From: Erodium maritimum
Lineage: Eukaryota > Streptophyta > Magnoliopsida > Geraniales > Geraniaceae
Direction of reading: 5' to 3'
DNA length: 64,000 nt
Assembly (NCBI GenBank): GCA_963921825.1
Contig: OY997591.1
Span: 41,871,825-41,935,824, forward strand
Shown here: in pieces, positions 11,073 to 22,132 of the stretch
Numbering within the stretch: the first letter of the stretch is position 1
Layout of the letters: every line of letters starts with the position of its first letter
Translations under genes and position numbers: made by a program
The notes under the pieces: generated by a model
Database searches by the model: none
Told to the model about the DNA's origin: nothing
Seen by the model: only the letters and a program-made list of their open reading frames with translations

Positions 11073-12761
11073 TGTTGGGTCTCTAGGTAGGGTTGGAGAT
11101 GAACCAACTCGCAGCGGAAAATCAATGAAAACCAAGAGACAATTAGAACCATGAAACAACTAACAAAGAATGGATTAACAAGAGAAAATTTTCAGCACTA
11201 GTTCTTACCAAAACAAGAACACCGGTTAACGAATGATTGGCTTGAGTCTCCAAGACGCCTACGTATCCACATGGGAATCAAAGCCACGTAGTTCTTCTCT
11301 TTGAGGACTCAAGAACACAAACATGGAGGTGGAAACTAGCCAAACCCGAAATGGCCATGGAAGAGGGAGAGAAAATGTGTTTCCTATTCTTGTCTTGTGT
11401 TTGTTATGTTGAAAAAAGATGACTTAAACATAACAAAACCCATACTTGTCCAACTAAAGGCATGGGACAAGTATGGTGTCAAGTAAGGTGTAAATAGGAC
11501 AAAGTATGGCAAGACAAGATTGGGTTAGGTGGTGAATCACCAACACCTTAATCCTTGTCTTGCTTACTTAGTACTAATTAATCAAGACTTGATTAATTAG
11601 TTCCATGGGCCTTGGTTGCATGGGCCTTTCATGGGCCTCTTGGAACATGGCCCGTGGCCATTTCTAACGAGGTCCCGTGATTCGCTCATCGCCTCCATGC
11701 CTTCCATACCGGAAATGTCCAACATTATCCGACGCGATCAATCCCAAGACTCCAAGCCTTGTCTCGATCTGTGAAGTCCTATTCACTTACGGGCACATGA
11801 CCCAAAACCCAGTTTTGGTCATGTCCCGAGACAACTCCCTTTTGGCCATTCTCCATAAATGTGTCAATGGGTTTCATCCTCCGGTGTGACCCTTAGGTTT
11901 ATGCATGTCAATAGATCAACGTAAAATCCCATTTTACTTGATCCTATTTAAGTGGCAACTAACGAGACTTTAGTATTGCCTGACACTGCATAACGAATCG
12001 ACCCTGTTGATTCTAACCTTTCCGTCATCCCTGTCATTATCCTTTTATCTCCGATATCCTGATTGAGATAAGGCATAGAGCCGTCATCCTTATTATTCTC
12101 AATCACCGTTCCTTGATATGTGAGATGACTGAAGATATGATACCCAGTATCATGTGCATGGCCATGCTATTCTTCCAGTCACTCTCGATCAAGTGGCCGA
12201 GAACCGATATCTTTCCCATACCTTAGTATGAGGGATAAATCCCTTAGCCGTCTTTCGTGTCACTCATGTAGCCCGTCCCCAAGCCAATCCTGGCCGTTAT
12301 GGAAGCCCTGTTACGGACAACGTTAGGCTCAGGTCAAACTCAGTTGTTGACTACATAGCGATCACAAAGACTCCTTGGTCTAAGGATACATGACAAGCTA
12401 CAACACTGAATATGTTCATGACTTAATCTATGGCACATATTCAGGGCGGGTCGTCCAATATCATGTCCCACATGATATCTATGATCAGACTCCGGAATCT
12501 CATTCCAATGACTAACAGAACGTAAGCCATAAAGAGCCATCTTTCATACTAGTCGCTTCTAGTGAAGCTTTGTTGACTAGGGACCCATCGAGTGTGATCT
12601 ATCTCGATCTATGGTTCTATTCGCATGGTGGGCATAGATCAGAGCACACATCGATATATTACTCCAACACATAAGTAATATAAAGCCGCTTTAATTTTAT
12701 TGCTAACGATGATATATACATTTGGACATTTAGGATTGAACTACGGGCACTAAGACTAACA
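11073..12761 (-). repeat. Copia-3 3' LTR (1,689 bp)
   Basis: On the element's strand it starts TGTTAGTCTTAG and ends GAGACCCAACA. Reading side by side with 17831-19519, I found only one difference (T against C, near 12005 versus 18763). Small open frames inside are identical in both copies and resemble no protein. 1.7 kb is long for a Copia LTR. Confidence 0.96.
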
Positions 12762-12793
12762 ATCTCCCACTTGCCCTAGTTCCAATCTAAACT

Positions 12794-15700
12794 TCAATAT
12801 GTCCCCATCGACTTTACATGTCTAACGTGTTCAGGCAGTGACACTGCCTTAGTCAAAGGGTTGGCTATGTTATCATCTGTTGCAATATCGGTTATCTTCA
12901 CTTCACCTCAGTTCAGTATTTATCTGATGAGGTGGATACGCCGCAGTACATGTTTGGATTTGTTAAGCGATCTAGGCTTTTAGCTTGCGCAATGGCCCTT
13001 GTGTTGTCGCAAAATGGATTCACCGGACTGGATGGGTTTTTAATTACACCCAGCCCTGCCATGAATTTCCAAATCCACATAGCCTCCTTAGCTGCCTCTG
13101 CAGCATCCATGTACTTGGCCTCTGTCGTAGATTCGGCAATGGTATCTTGCTTTACGATTTCCCAGCTAAAGCTCTGCCCTTCAGCGTAAACACATATCCT
13201 GATTGACTTCTAAAGTCATCTGGATTTGTCTTGGAAAACTAGCGTCTACTCATCCTTCGACGACTAGTTCAGCATCATCTTTCCCCCGGGTTAGAATGAT
13301 GTCTACTGGTACAACATAAGGCTTACGAGACGTCTGGTCTCATACATGTCATGGCATATATGATCGATCCTGCCCCCAGGCGCATAGGATTCTCATCATC
13401 CTTTTCAGCTCATCAGGTGTCTTAGGACACTGAGTCTTGCTGAGATGAATGCCATGACTAGTGGGTAAGAGTCCTTTCTTTGAATCGAGCATTAAGAACC
13501 TACTCAATGCCTTGTTCACATAGGTTCCCTGACTTAAATCCAAGACCCTCTTGGTGCGATCTCTACATATCTTAATCCTTAAGATATGAGAAGCATCACC
13601 TAAGTCCTTTATTGAAAAACACTTCCTCAACCAAGCTTTAGTCTCGTGCAAGGTTGGGATGTCGTTTTCAATGAGAACCAGAAAGGTAATATTGCTCCCA
13701 CTAGCCTTCTTATAAACGCAAGATTCATCCTCGTTCTTGATTAAGCCAAATCCAATTACAGCTTCATCAAAACGAAGGATCCAACTCCGAGAAGTTCGTT
13801 TCAATCCATAAATGGATTTCAACAACTTATAAATCTTTCCTTTATTCTTCGGATCGTCAAAACCTTTGGGCCGAGACATACAAACGTACTCAGTCAAATT
13901 TCCATTTAGGAAAGCGGTTTTGACATCCACTTGCCATATCTCGTAATTATGATACGCAGTTATGTCAAGAAGAATTTGGATCGATTTTGACCATAGCCAC
14001 TAAGGAGAAGGTTTCCTCATAGTCAATCCATTGGATCTGCCTATAACCTTTCGCCACCAGTTGAGCTTTGTAGGTCAGAGGGTTGCCGTCCATGTCCATC
14101 TTCACCTTGAAGATCCATTTGCATCCTATGGTCCTCACACCATTGATGGGATCAACCGGTTCCCAGACTCGGTTGTCCGACATGGATTGCATTTCCTCCC
14201 TCATGGCTCCCAGCCATAACTCGGAGTTGGGCCCATCCACGACTTCCTGAAAGGTGGCTGGATCATCGTGATCCACCATGACTTCATTGTCACCTCCGGA
14301 TACCATATCTTGGAGGTGGAAGATTGATCCTTTCAAATCGCCTTGGACCTTCCGGAATTGTAACAGGAATTGGTTCTTACTCTACGACAATCTCTGGCTC
14401 CTTTCTACTGGGTTGCCAATTGGTTTAGACAGATCTGTACCATCCTGAATTTCTTCGAGATGCACAGTCCTCCCAATGACGTCTTTGGAAACAAAACTTC
14501 TTTTCCATAAAGACCCCACCCCAAGCGACGAACACCATGTTCTCACTGGGATTGTAGAAATAGTATCCCCTTGTTGCTTTGGGATACCACACGAAGGTGC
14601 ATATCTCAGATCTTGGTTCGAGCTTAGTCGAAACCAAATGTTTCACATAAGCCTCGCAACCACAAATCTTTAGGAAGGACAAAGCGGGCATCATCCCGTA
14701 CCATTTTTAAAATGGTGTCCCTTCCACACCATTCGTCGAAGCCCGATTCACTATGAATGCGGTCGTCTCTAGAGCAAAACCCCTAAAAGAGATTGGGAGA
14801 TCAGTCCAACTAATCATGGAACAGACCATTGTCTAACAATGTCCGATTTCTCCGTTTGGCTACACCTTTCAACTACAGTGACCTAGGAGGAGTCCATTCC
14901 AAAAGGATCCCATTCTCTTTTAGATGATCTAATAACTCTGTGGTCAAGTATTTTCCACCTCGATCCAATCGAAGTGCCTTAATACCTTTGTCGAGCTGGT
15001 TTTCTACTATAGTCTTAAACTCTTTGAATTTATCAAAAGTTTCAGACTTATGTCTCACCGAATAGACATAACCATATTTACTGTAATCATCAGTAAATGT
15101 GATAAAGTAGCTAAAACCCCTCCTAGCAAGTGAACTTATTGGTCTACACACATTCGAGTGTATCAGCCCCAATAATTCACCCGCCCTTTCATCGCGATCG
15201 ATAAAGGGCACTTTAGTCATTTTGCCCATCAAACAAACCTTGCACCTATCGATCGAATGGAATTCGAATGAACCTGAAAGCCCGCACTTCTGAAGTGCTG
15301 ATAGGCGCTTCTTGTTTATGCGACCCAAATGACAGTACCATAACAGAGTTAGGTTTAAATCGTTGGATTTAGACCTCTTGGTATTAACGGAATATATAGA
15401 ACTTGAGGCATTGTTACCCATATCTAATATGTACAATCCTCCAACCATGTCAGTACTGGTATAAAACATATCATTGCATAGAACATTGAAAACTCCATTT
15501 CCAATATTAACATTATATCCTTCCTTGTCAAACACGGATACAGATATAATATTCCTACTAAAAGTAGGTATGCAATATACATTATACAATACTAAGACAA
15601 GGCCTCTTGGCAAAGCAAGACTCATGGATCCTACAGCAGTTGCCACAACTCTGAGGTCCACTTCGTGCTTTCCAAACCTCTCCTACTTTCAGCCACCATA

Positions 15701-16290
15701 TATAAGTGCATGTGTGAGATTCAGTCCTGGTATCTAATACCCATGAATCTTTGGAAGTAGAGAGATGTAGCTCTATAGAGTTAATACCGGATGAAGGCAC
15801 GGTCCCACCGCCCTTCCTTAGATCATCCAGGTTTCCTGATGAAGGCGCAGTCCTACTGCCCTTCTTCAGATCATCCACGCTATTTGATGAAGGCGCAGTC
15901 CCACTGCCCTTCTTCAGATCAGCCGTGAACTTCCTGTAATCCCGGTTCCAATGACCAGGCTGTTGGCAGTAGAAGCAGACATTCTCAGGTGTCTCATCTT
16001 TCCTGCCAAGTGCGCATGGGCCCAGCCCTTGCCACTTCCAATTCCCTTGTTGACCATCAGAATATCCTTGGATCCCAGATCCCTGAGATATTCTTCTCAG
16101 CAGCTGATGACACTTCATGTAACTCTGATATGGTCTTAGAGACAGCCTTGTCAAGGACATATTCTTTGCGTTCAGACTTGAGGACTATCCTCAAAATTCT
16201 GTACCAGTCCAAATAGTTTGTCCCATTTAGCTTGACCCTGTCAAGAATGGTTTTTAATGACAAACTATTAATGTTCGCTGAATTTGCCAT
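12794..16290 (-). pseudogene. Copia-3 gag-pol (degenerate)
   Basis: Gag starts MANSANINSLSLKTILDRVK at 16290. The zinc knuckle CFYCQQPGHWNRDY has Tyr in place of the last Cys (near 15945). The protease reads WVLDTRTESH (Arg for the Gly of DTG). Integrase has HLGRINKKRL, then HSNVCRP with Asn where the first catalytic Asp is expected, then LRLDRGG. RT runs 14336..13349 (GCKWIFKVKMD, MDVKTAFLNGNL, KSIYGLKRTSRSW), but the YVDD segment is missing: the frame goes from FLVLIEN straight to DIPTLHE. RNase H retains AAEAAKEAMWIWKF and CDNTRAIAQAK (13110..12913). The C-terminus NPLTKAVSLPEHVRHVKSMG ends at a stop at 12796..12794. Frameshifts separate all blocks. Confidence 0.92.
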
Positions 16291-17817
16291 TTGATCTACA
16301 ACAGATAAAATTCAATCAGTAAACTGAATAAATTTTATGAAGATCAAGCTTAAACACCAACAATCAATTCTAAACCTTTAGAATCTGAAACCAAGATCCT
16401 TGATTCACTCGATTAAGCTGAACTAATGCTCACCACTTAATCGAGCTATGTAGGTAGGACTCCATCCAATCACATCCAATGTGACTCTTGGCTAGGGTAT
16501 GTACTTATGTACACGACTTACCCTATCTGTTACCCTAGCTCAACCTCAGGCCGAGAATCGTAGTCGGGTCCACCAATTTTCAACTATGGCTCGTCACTAT
16601 GTAGGTGCTCCGCTAATGCGCACGACACCCACATATGTCGTCCAAACCTACTACCCCGCTTCCCCATGGATGCTCCGCTAATGCGCACGACAACCATAGG
16701 ACGGGGAGGTAGTAAGGTGTTGATGATTGGGAGGTATCGGACATGACCCGCTTTTACTTGTCCAGTTGTGTTCAAAACTTTGGCACATCCTAGATGCGAT
16801 GAGCACATCAACTACATTCCAAATGCAATGATGCCTCAAATTACATCCAATGTAATTCTTCCTTTGAACCCGTCAACTACATCCAATGCAATGACGGTTC
16901 TAAGGGTTCACACACAAGGATTAAAAGTCCAATTTTATCTTTGCATGTGAGGTGATATGCTCGGTAAATAAAGTTAAGCATGCAATTCTAAAACACATAG
17001 AATTAATCATGCATAAACTAAACCAAGCATAAAGCGATAAATGTGCACATAATAGCCCCCTAAACTAACTCCCACTAGCTTCTTGAGCTCCACCGACTCC
17101 AAGCCGATGCCAACACCCGAAAAGCCACCAAATGACCTTTTCGCCCTTTCTTCATCTTGAGTAAAATATTACAATTTAATACACGACTCGCAGGTCGGGA
17201 ATAAATAAATATTACAAACAAGTGGTTCGACGACCACACCTTGAAAGAATAATTACACGCTAACACTAACGGCTCGCAGGCCGTGAAAAGCGATAAATAA
17301 TTAAATTGAGCTCGGGGCTATTATGTACACCATGCCAACATCACATCACACATCGTGTTATCAAACATCATGTGATTTTCCGGTTTTAATTAATAGCCAA
17401 GTTTCGAAATTTTTTGATGCTCGGTTTATCGAAACCGTTCAAAAATGAAACTTTTGAACATTTGATCTTCGAGTTCGTCATGACGATTCCAAACTCGTCA
17501 TAACTAACAAAACGGTTTAGCCTTGGCATATCAACCATCCAATGGTCATGCTTGGCCTAGCTCCGTCCAACGGAGCCCCGTTCGGTCTCAGTTTCGGCTC
17601 CCCGAGAGTCCCGCTCCCGAGACCCGAAAAATCAAACTTTTTTCAAAATTTCCAGATTTGAAATAATTTTCAAAAATTCATTTTACATGCATTAAATCCA
17701 TAAACAATAATTTAAAACATGTTATCAATCAATTTAGCAAAACAACATGCCAAAAACGAAACTTTCAAGCAAAACCGAAACTTTGAACACCGTCTTGTGA
17801 ATCCCGGAGGTAGCACG
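16291..17817 (-). other. Copia-3 5' leader between PBS and gag
   Basis: About 1.5 kb of untranslated leader, unusually long for Copia. It holds a direct repeat (GCTCCGCTAATGCGCACGAC at about 16608 and 16672) and short ACATCCAATG repeats at 16810-16900. No protein-coding signal. It could hold packaging or dimerisation elements. Confidence 0.6.
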
Positions 17818-17829
17818 GCTCTGATACCA
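17818..17829 (-). other. Copia-3 primer binding site
   Basis: TGGTATCAGAGC on the minus strand, one base internal to the 5' LTR end at 17831; initiator tRNA-Met type. Confidence 0.92.
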
Positions 17830-17830
17830 T

Positions 17831-19519
17831 TGTTGGGTCTCTAGGTAGGGTTGGAGATGAACCAACTCGCAGCGGAAAATCAATGAAAACCAAGAGACAA
17901 TTAGAACCATGAAACAACTAACAAAGAATGGATTAACAAGAGAAAATTTTCAGCACTAGTTCTTACCAAAACAAGAACACCGGTTAACGAATGATTGGCT
18001 TGAGTCTCCAAGACGCCTACGTATCCACATGGGAATCAAAGCCACGTAGTTCTTCTCTTTGAGGACTCAAGAACACAAACATGGAGGTGGAAACTAGCCA
18101 AACCCGAAATGGCCATGGAAGAGGGAGAGAAAATGTGTTTCCTATTCTTGTCTTGTGTTTGTTATGTTGAAAAAAGATGACTTAAACATAACAAAACCCA
18201 TACTTGTCCAACTAAAGGCATGGGACAAGTATGGTGTCAAGTAAGGTGTAAATAGGACAAAGTATGGCAAGACAAGATTGGGTTAGGTGGTGAATCACCA
18301 ACACCTTAATCCTTGTCTTGCTTACTTAGTACTAATTAATCAAGACTTGATTAATTAGTTCCATGGGCCTTGGTTGCATGGGCCTTTCATGGGCCTCTTG
18401 GAACATGGCCCGTGGCCATTTCTAACGAGGTCCCGTGATTCGCTCATCGCCTCCATGCCTTCCATACCGGAAATGTCCAACATTATCCGACGCGATCAAT
18501 CCCAAGACTCCAAGCCTTGTCTCGATCTGTGAAGTCCTATTCACTTACGGGCACATGACCCAAAACCCAGTTTTGGTCATGTCCCGAGACAACTCCCTTT
18601 TGGCCATTCTCCATAAATGTGTCAATGGGTTTCATCCTCCGGTGTGACCCTTAGGTTTATGCATGTCAATAGATCAACGTAAAATCCCATTTTACTTGAT
18701 CCTATTTAAGTGGCAACTAACGAGACTTTAGTATTGCCTGACACTGCATAACGAATCGACCCTGTCGATTCTAACCTTTCCGTCATCCCTGTCATTATCC
18801 TTTTATCTCCGATATCCTGATTGAGATAAGGCATAGAGCCGTCATCCTTATTATTCTCAATCACCGTTCCTTGATATGTGAGATGACTGAAGATATGATA
18901 CCCAGTATCATGTGCATGGCCATGCTATTCTTCCAGTCACTCTCGATCAAGTGGCCGAGAACCGATATCTTTCCCATACCTTAGTATGAGGGATAAATCC
19001 CTTAGCCGTCTTTCGTGTCACTCATGTAGCCCGTCCCCAAGCCAATCCTGGCCGTTATGGAAGCCCTGTTACGGACAACGTTAGGCTCAGGTCAAACTCA
19101 GTTGTTGACTACATAGCGATCACAAAGACTCCTTGGTCTAAGGATACATGACAAGCTACAACACTGAATATGTTCATGACTTAATCTATGGCACATATTC
19201 AGGGCGGGTCGTCCAATATCATGTCCCACATGATATCTATGATCAGACTCCGGAATCTCATTCCAATGACTAACAGAACGTAAGCCATAAAGAGCCATCT
19301 TTCATACTAGTCGCTTCTAGTGAAGCTTTGTTGACTAGGGACCCATCGAGTGTGATCTATCTCGATCTATGGTTCTATTCGCATGGTGGGCATAGATCAG
19401 AGCACACATCGATATATTACTCCAACACATAAGTAATATAAAGCCGCTTTAATTTTATTGCTAACGATGATATATACATTTGGACATTTAGGATTGAACT
19501 ACGGGCACTAAGACTAACA
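17831..19519 (-). repeat. Copia-3 5' LTR (1,689 bp)
   Basis: Same length and, as far as read, the same sequence as the 3' LTR except one base. It directly abuts the second TSD copy ATCGT at 19520-19524. Confidence 0.96.
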
Positions 19520-19524
19520 ATCGT

Positions 19525-20460
19525 AACCGGCACGGATGCCTCCCGTATTCAACAGCTCAAAGATCACTTGGATTGCCAGTTTCGTATCAAGGATATGGGT
19601 GCGTTGATATATTTTCTTGGTCTGGAGGTTGCTCGCTCACCTAAGGGTATCATTCTCACTCAGAGGAAATATGCTCTTGATACTTTATCCGACAGTGGTC
19701 TCACTGGTTGCAAACCTTCGCCATTCCCCATACCCCAACAACATCGCCTATCTACCGACATTGGCGAATTGTGTTCTGATCCTGGCCAGTATCGTCGCCT
19801 CGTGGGTAGGCTACTCTATCTCACCATTACTAGACATGATATCCGTTATGCCATACATGTTCTCAGCCAGTTTATGCATGCACCTCGCATACCGCACTTG
19901 GAGGCTGCTCATCACGTACTCCGTTACCTCAAGAGTTTCCCGGGACAAGGGATCTTACTTCCCTCAGCTAATACTCTCACTCTCCAGGCTTATTGTGATG
20001 CAGATTGGGCTGGCTGCCCTGACACACGTCGCTCCACCACAGGGTACATCATTTTCCTTGGCACCCCACCGATCTCTTGGCGTTCCAAGAAGCAGACTGT
20101 TGTCTCATGCTCCTCCGCTGAGGCAGAATACCGTGCCATGGCTGCTACTAGCCGTGAGATTGTTTGGCTCTGACGTCTCCTTCATGATCTTCAGGTGCCA
20201 CAGGCTGAATCAGTTCTTCTCTTCTGTGACAATCGTGCTGCTATCCACATTGCCTCTAATCCAGTCTTTCACGAACACATTAAGCACATCGAAATCGACT
20301 GTCACTTTGTTCGTCAACAGCTGCAGGCCTCCATATTGCACCCTAAACCAGTGCCCAGTTCCCATCAACTTGCTGATATTTTCACCAAAGGACTTGGCCG
20401 GGACCGCTTTCAGGATCTTCTTTGCAAGTTGGGCATTTCCAATATACATGCTCCAACTTG
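19525..20460 (+). pseudogene. Copia-2 pol continued: C-terminal RT and RNase H
   Basis: Continues copia-2 RT after copia-3: TGTDASRIQQLKDHL, FRIKDMGALIYFLGLEVARS, then RNase H with YCDADWAGCPDTRRSTTGY and SWRSKKQTVVSCSSAEAEYRA. A TGA at 20171-20173 replaces an expected Arg codon (CGA) in VWL-RLLHDL; after it the frame resumes with [13 protein letters not shown] and [12 protein letters not shown]. The stop at 20459-20461 is followed directly by the polypurine tract. Confidence 0.94.
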
Positions 20461-20468
20461 AGGGGGAG
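20461..20468 (+). other. Copia-2 polypurine tract
   Basis: AGGGGGAG immediately upstream of the 3' LTR start TGTTGTG at 20469. Confidence 0.9.
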
Positions 20469-20692
20469 TGTTGTGAAACTTGGGAATCAAGCTATCAAGC
20501 TTGGTCCCCAAGTCACACGTGATACACTTACCATATTACCATATATACACTTACCATATATACACTAGCATTAAATAGGAGAGCATTAAAAGGAGATTTG
20601 TTTCCTAATGTACACGACTGCAGATTGTATAAATAGGCCTCTTACGTTTCAATAATATTCAAGCAAAGTAGAAACAATTCTCTACTTTTACA
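20469..20692 (+). repeat. Copia-2 3' LTR (224 bp)
   Basis: Aligns with 7285-7508 over its full length with four substitutions (three of them in the distal half) and no gap. It is followed by the TSD copy TTCAA. Confidence 0.96.
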
Positions 20693-20697
20693 TTCAA

Positions 20698-22132
20698 CGT
20701 CATTTTCATTTGTTGTCTCAATGTGATAACCATTTCGGTGAATATCTTTCAAACTTAACAAGTTTCTTTTTTATCTGGTTGAGAAGTTTCATCATTGATA
20801 ATAAATTGTGTAACATTACATTAGCTCTTCTGGGGCCTTAATAAGATCTGATGCACCAGATATTTTTTCACTTTAATCTGTCAAGTAAAGTGATTGCCGT
20901 TGCTTTTAACATAAGCAGAGAAACTTTTGTCCATAGTTTGTCATAAGACAAATAAATAAAATTAAAAACAAGACACTCCAAATATTTTATTTTGCAATAA
21001 CAAGGTAGCTCTTCTGGAGCCCTCTATTATATTTGCAGCACCCATAATGGTGTTCATGTTTGCCTCGACCATGGTCAGACATGGAAAATATTTCTTGTTT
21101 ATCAGAATTGTATGTGTAGTGACACTATCAACCATATTCAATCGTTATCCTTTTCTGTAAATAGATAGATCACTTCTGGGATCCATATCCTTTAATATGA
21201 GAAAATTAATGTATTGGTTTACATACTACAAAAGGATATAGCAGAAATATTAATACAAATCATCCAAAAATTGGCTCATATGCATGATACTTGTTTTCTC
21301 GTCATCAATTACAAATGAGTTAAAGACATTCGATTAGATCTTCAGGATCTAGGTTATCAATAAAGTTTCTCTCTACGATTTCTTATTTGCCTTCAATCAA
21401 ATCTTTGATCATACTTTTAGGTACGCAATCAACTACATTTACAAAATAACTTTCACCATGTTCATGAGTTTTCATTTGATGGGTCATATTCTTTTTATTT
21501 GCGCCTTTCATACTCGTTCCACTTTTGGTGGTACACATTATTTTTCATGGAATTGGAAATTATTTGGCTCATAACTATGACTACGACCGCGACCACATCT
21601 GGGGCATTGGTCTTGCTTGGGTATGGATCTACCCATATCCTATCACATTCACTTCAAGGAATGCAGTGATGCCAACAGGGCGAGCTTGATTGTTTTAAAA
21701 AATAATTCATTACTTATAAATATATTAAGTCTGATTCTTTTCGTTCTCTGTAATGCTACTTCAAGAGCATACTAGATGGAAGTAATGTAGAGAAAAATAT
21801 TTTTCATCGATTATAAATAATATGATGATGTGTGAAAATAGTTTCTTTGATTTATCCTGCAAGGATACCAACTTAGAACTTCAAGTCTTTATGTAAGCTT
21901 CATGTAACATTTTTTTTCCAATAATTGCATGTATCTTGTTTACTTGGATGATGGGTCCAATAAATTTTTTTTCTTGACAATTATAGAACTTCATGTTCAC
22001 AATATCATGACTTGTGTAAACTTCTGGTTACACATCGAATTTGTATAATGTTCACACAAATATAAATAAGTATATATTATGATTACAAAATGAACGGACA
22101 CATTATTTATAAATAATATAAATAATGTCAAA
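20698..22132 (-). pseudogene. Copia-1 gag and protease remnants
   Basis: On the minus strand the sequence reads VDSVTTHTIL (protease, near 21130), LTMVEANMNTIMGAANIIEGS, RRNGYHIETTNEND and CLYITSI, leading into the pre-integrase at 7239. Further upstream (about 21610-21580) an Arg-Gly-rich stretch resembles the nucleocapsid tail. Stops are frequent. The gag N-terminus, PBS and 5' LTR are missing. Confidence 0.7.

Larger units (their letters stand above)
11073..19519 (-). mobile_element. Copia-3: young Ty1/copia element with 1,689-bp LTRs, TSD ATCGT
   Basis: Minus-strand Copia, 8,447 bp, inserted in the RT of copia-2. ATCGT flanks it at 11068-11072 and 19520-19524, and removing one copy plus the element restores the RT frame (VIV-TGTD). 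LTRs are 11073-12761 and 17831-19519, both 1,689 bp. PBS is at 17829..17818 and PPT at about 12772..12762. Coding sequence 16290..12794 is heavily decayed, although the LTRs look almost identical (one difference seen). Confidence 0.97.
7285..20692 (+). mobile_element. Copia-2: Ty1/copia LTR retrotransposon with TSD TTCAA
   Basis: Plus-strand Copia with 224-bp LTRs at 7285-7508 and 20469-20692, flanked by TTCAA at 7280-7284 and 20693-20697. PBS TGGTATCAGAGC is at 7509-7520 (initiator-tRNA-Met type) and PPT AGGGGGAG at 20461-20468. Order is gag, protease, integrase, RT, RNase H, as in Copia. RT is split at YVDDVIV by copia-3 (11073-19519). Without it the element is about 4.95 kb. Several stops and frameshifts show it is now inactive. 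Confidence 0.97.
2605..22132 (-). mobile_element. Copia-1: decayed Ty1/copia LTR retrotransposon (outer host of the nest)
   Basis: Minus-strand Copia element read in pieces: 3' LTR 2605-2873, RNase H ~3600..3291, RT ~4310..3838 and 6210..6015, IN-RT linker 6800..6211, GAG-pre-integrase 7239..6961, and gag/protease from 20698 to about 22130. It is interrupted by a LINE-type insertion (4412-5997) and by copia-2 (7285-20692). The integrase core is missing and many stops are present. The 5' LTR expected at the right end was not found; the element stops abruptly at a gypsy LTR fragment near 22133. It is the oldest member of this nest. Confidence 0.85.

Noticed and set aside
11677-11889. 70-codon open frame repeated at 18435
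   Set aside because: Lies in the copia-3 LTRs and is duplicated only because the LTRs are; no protein features.
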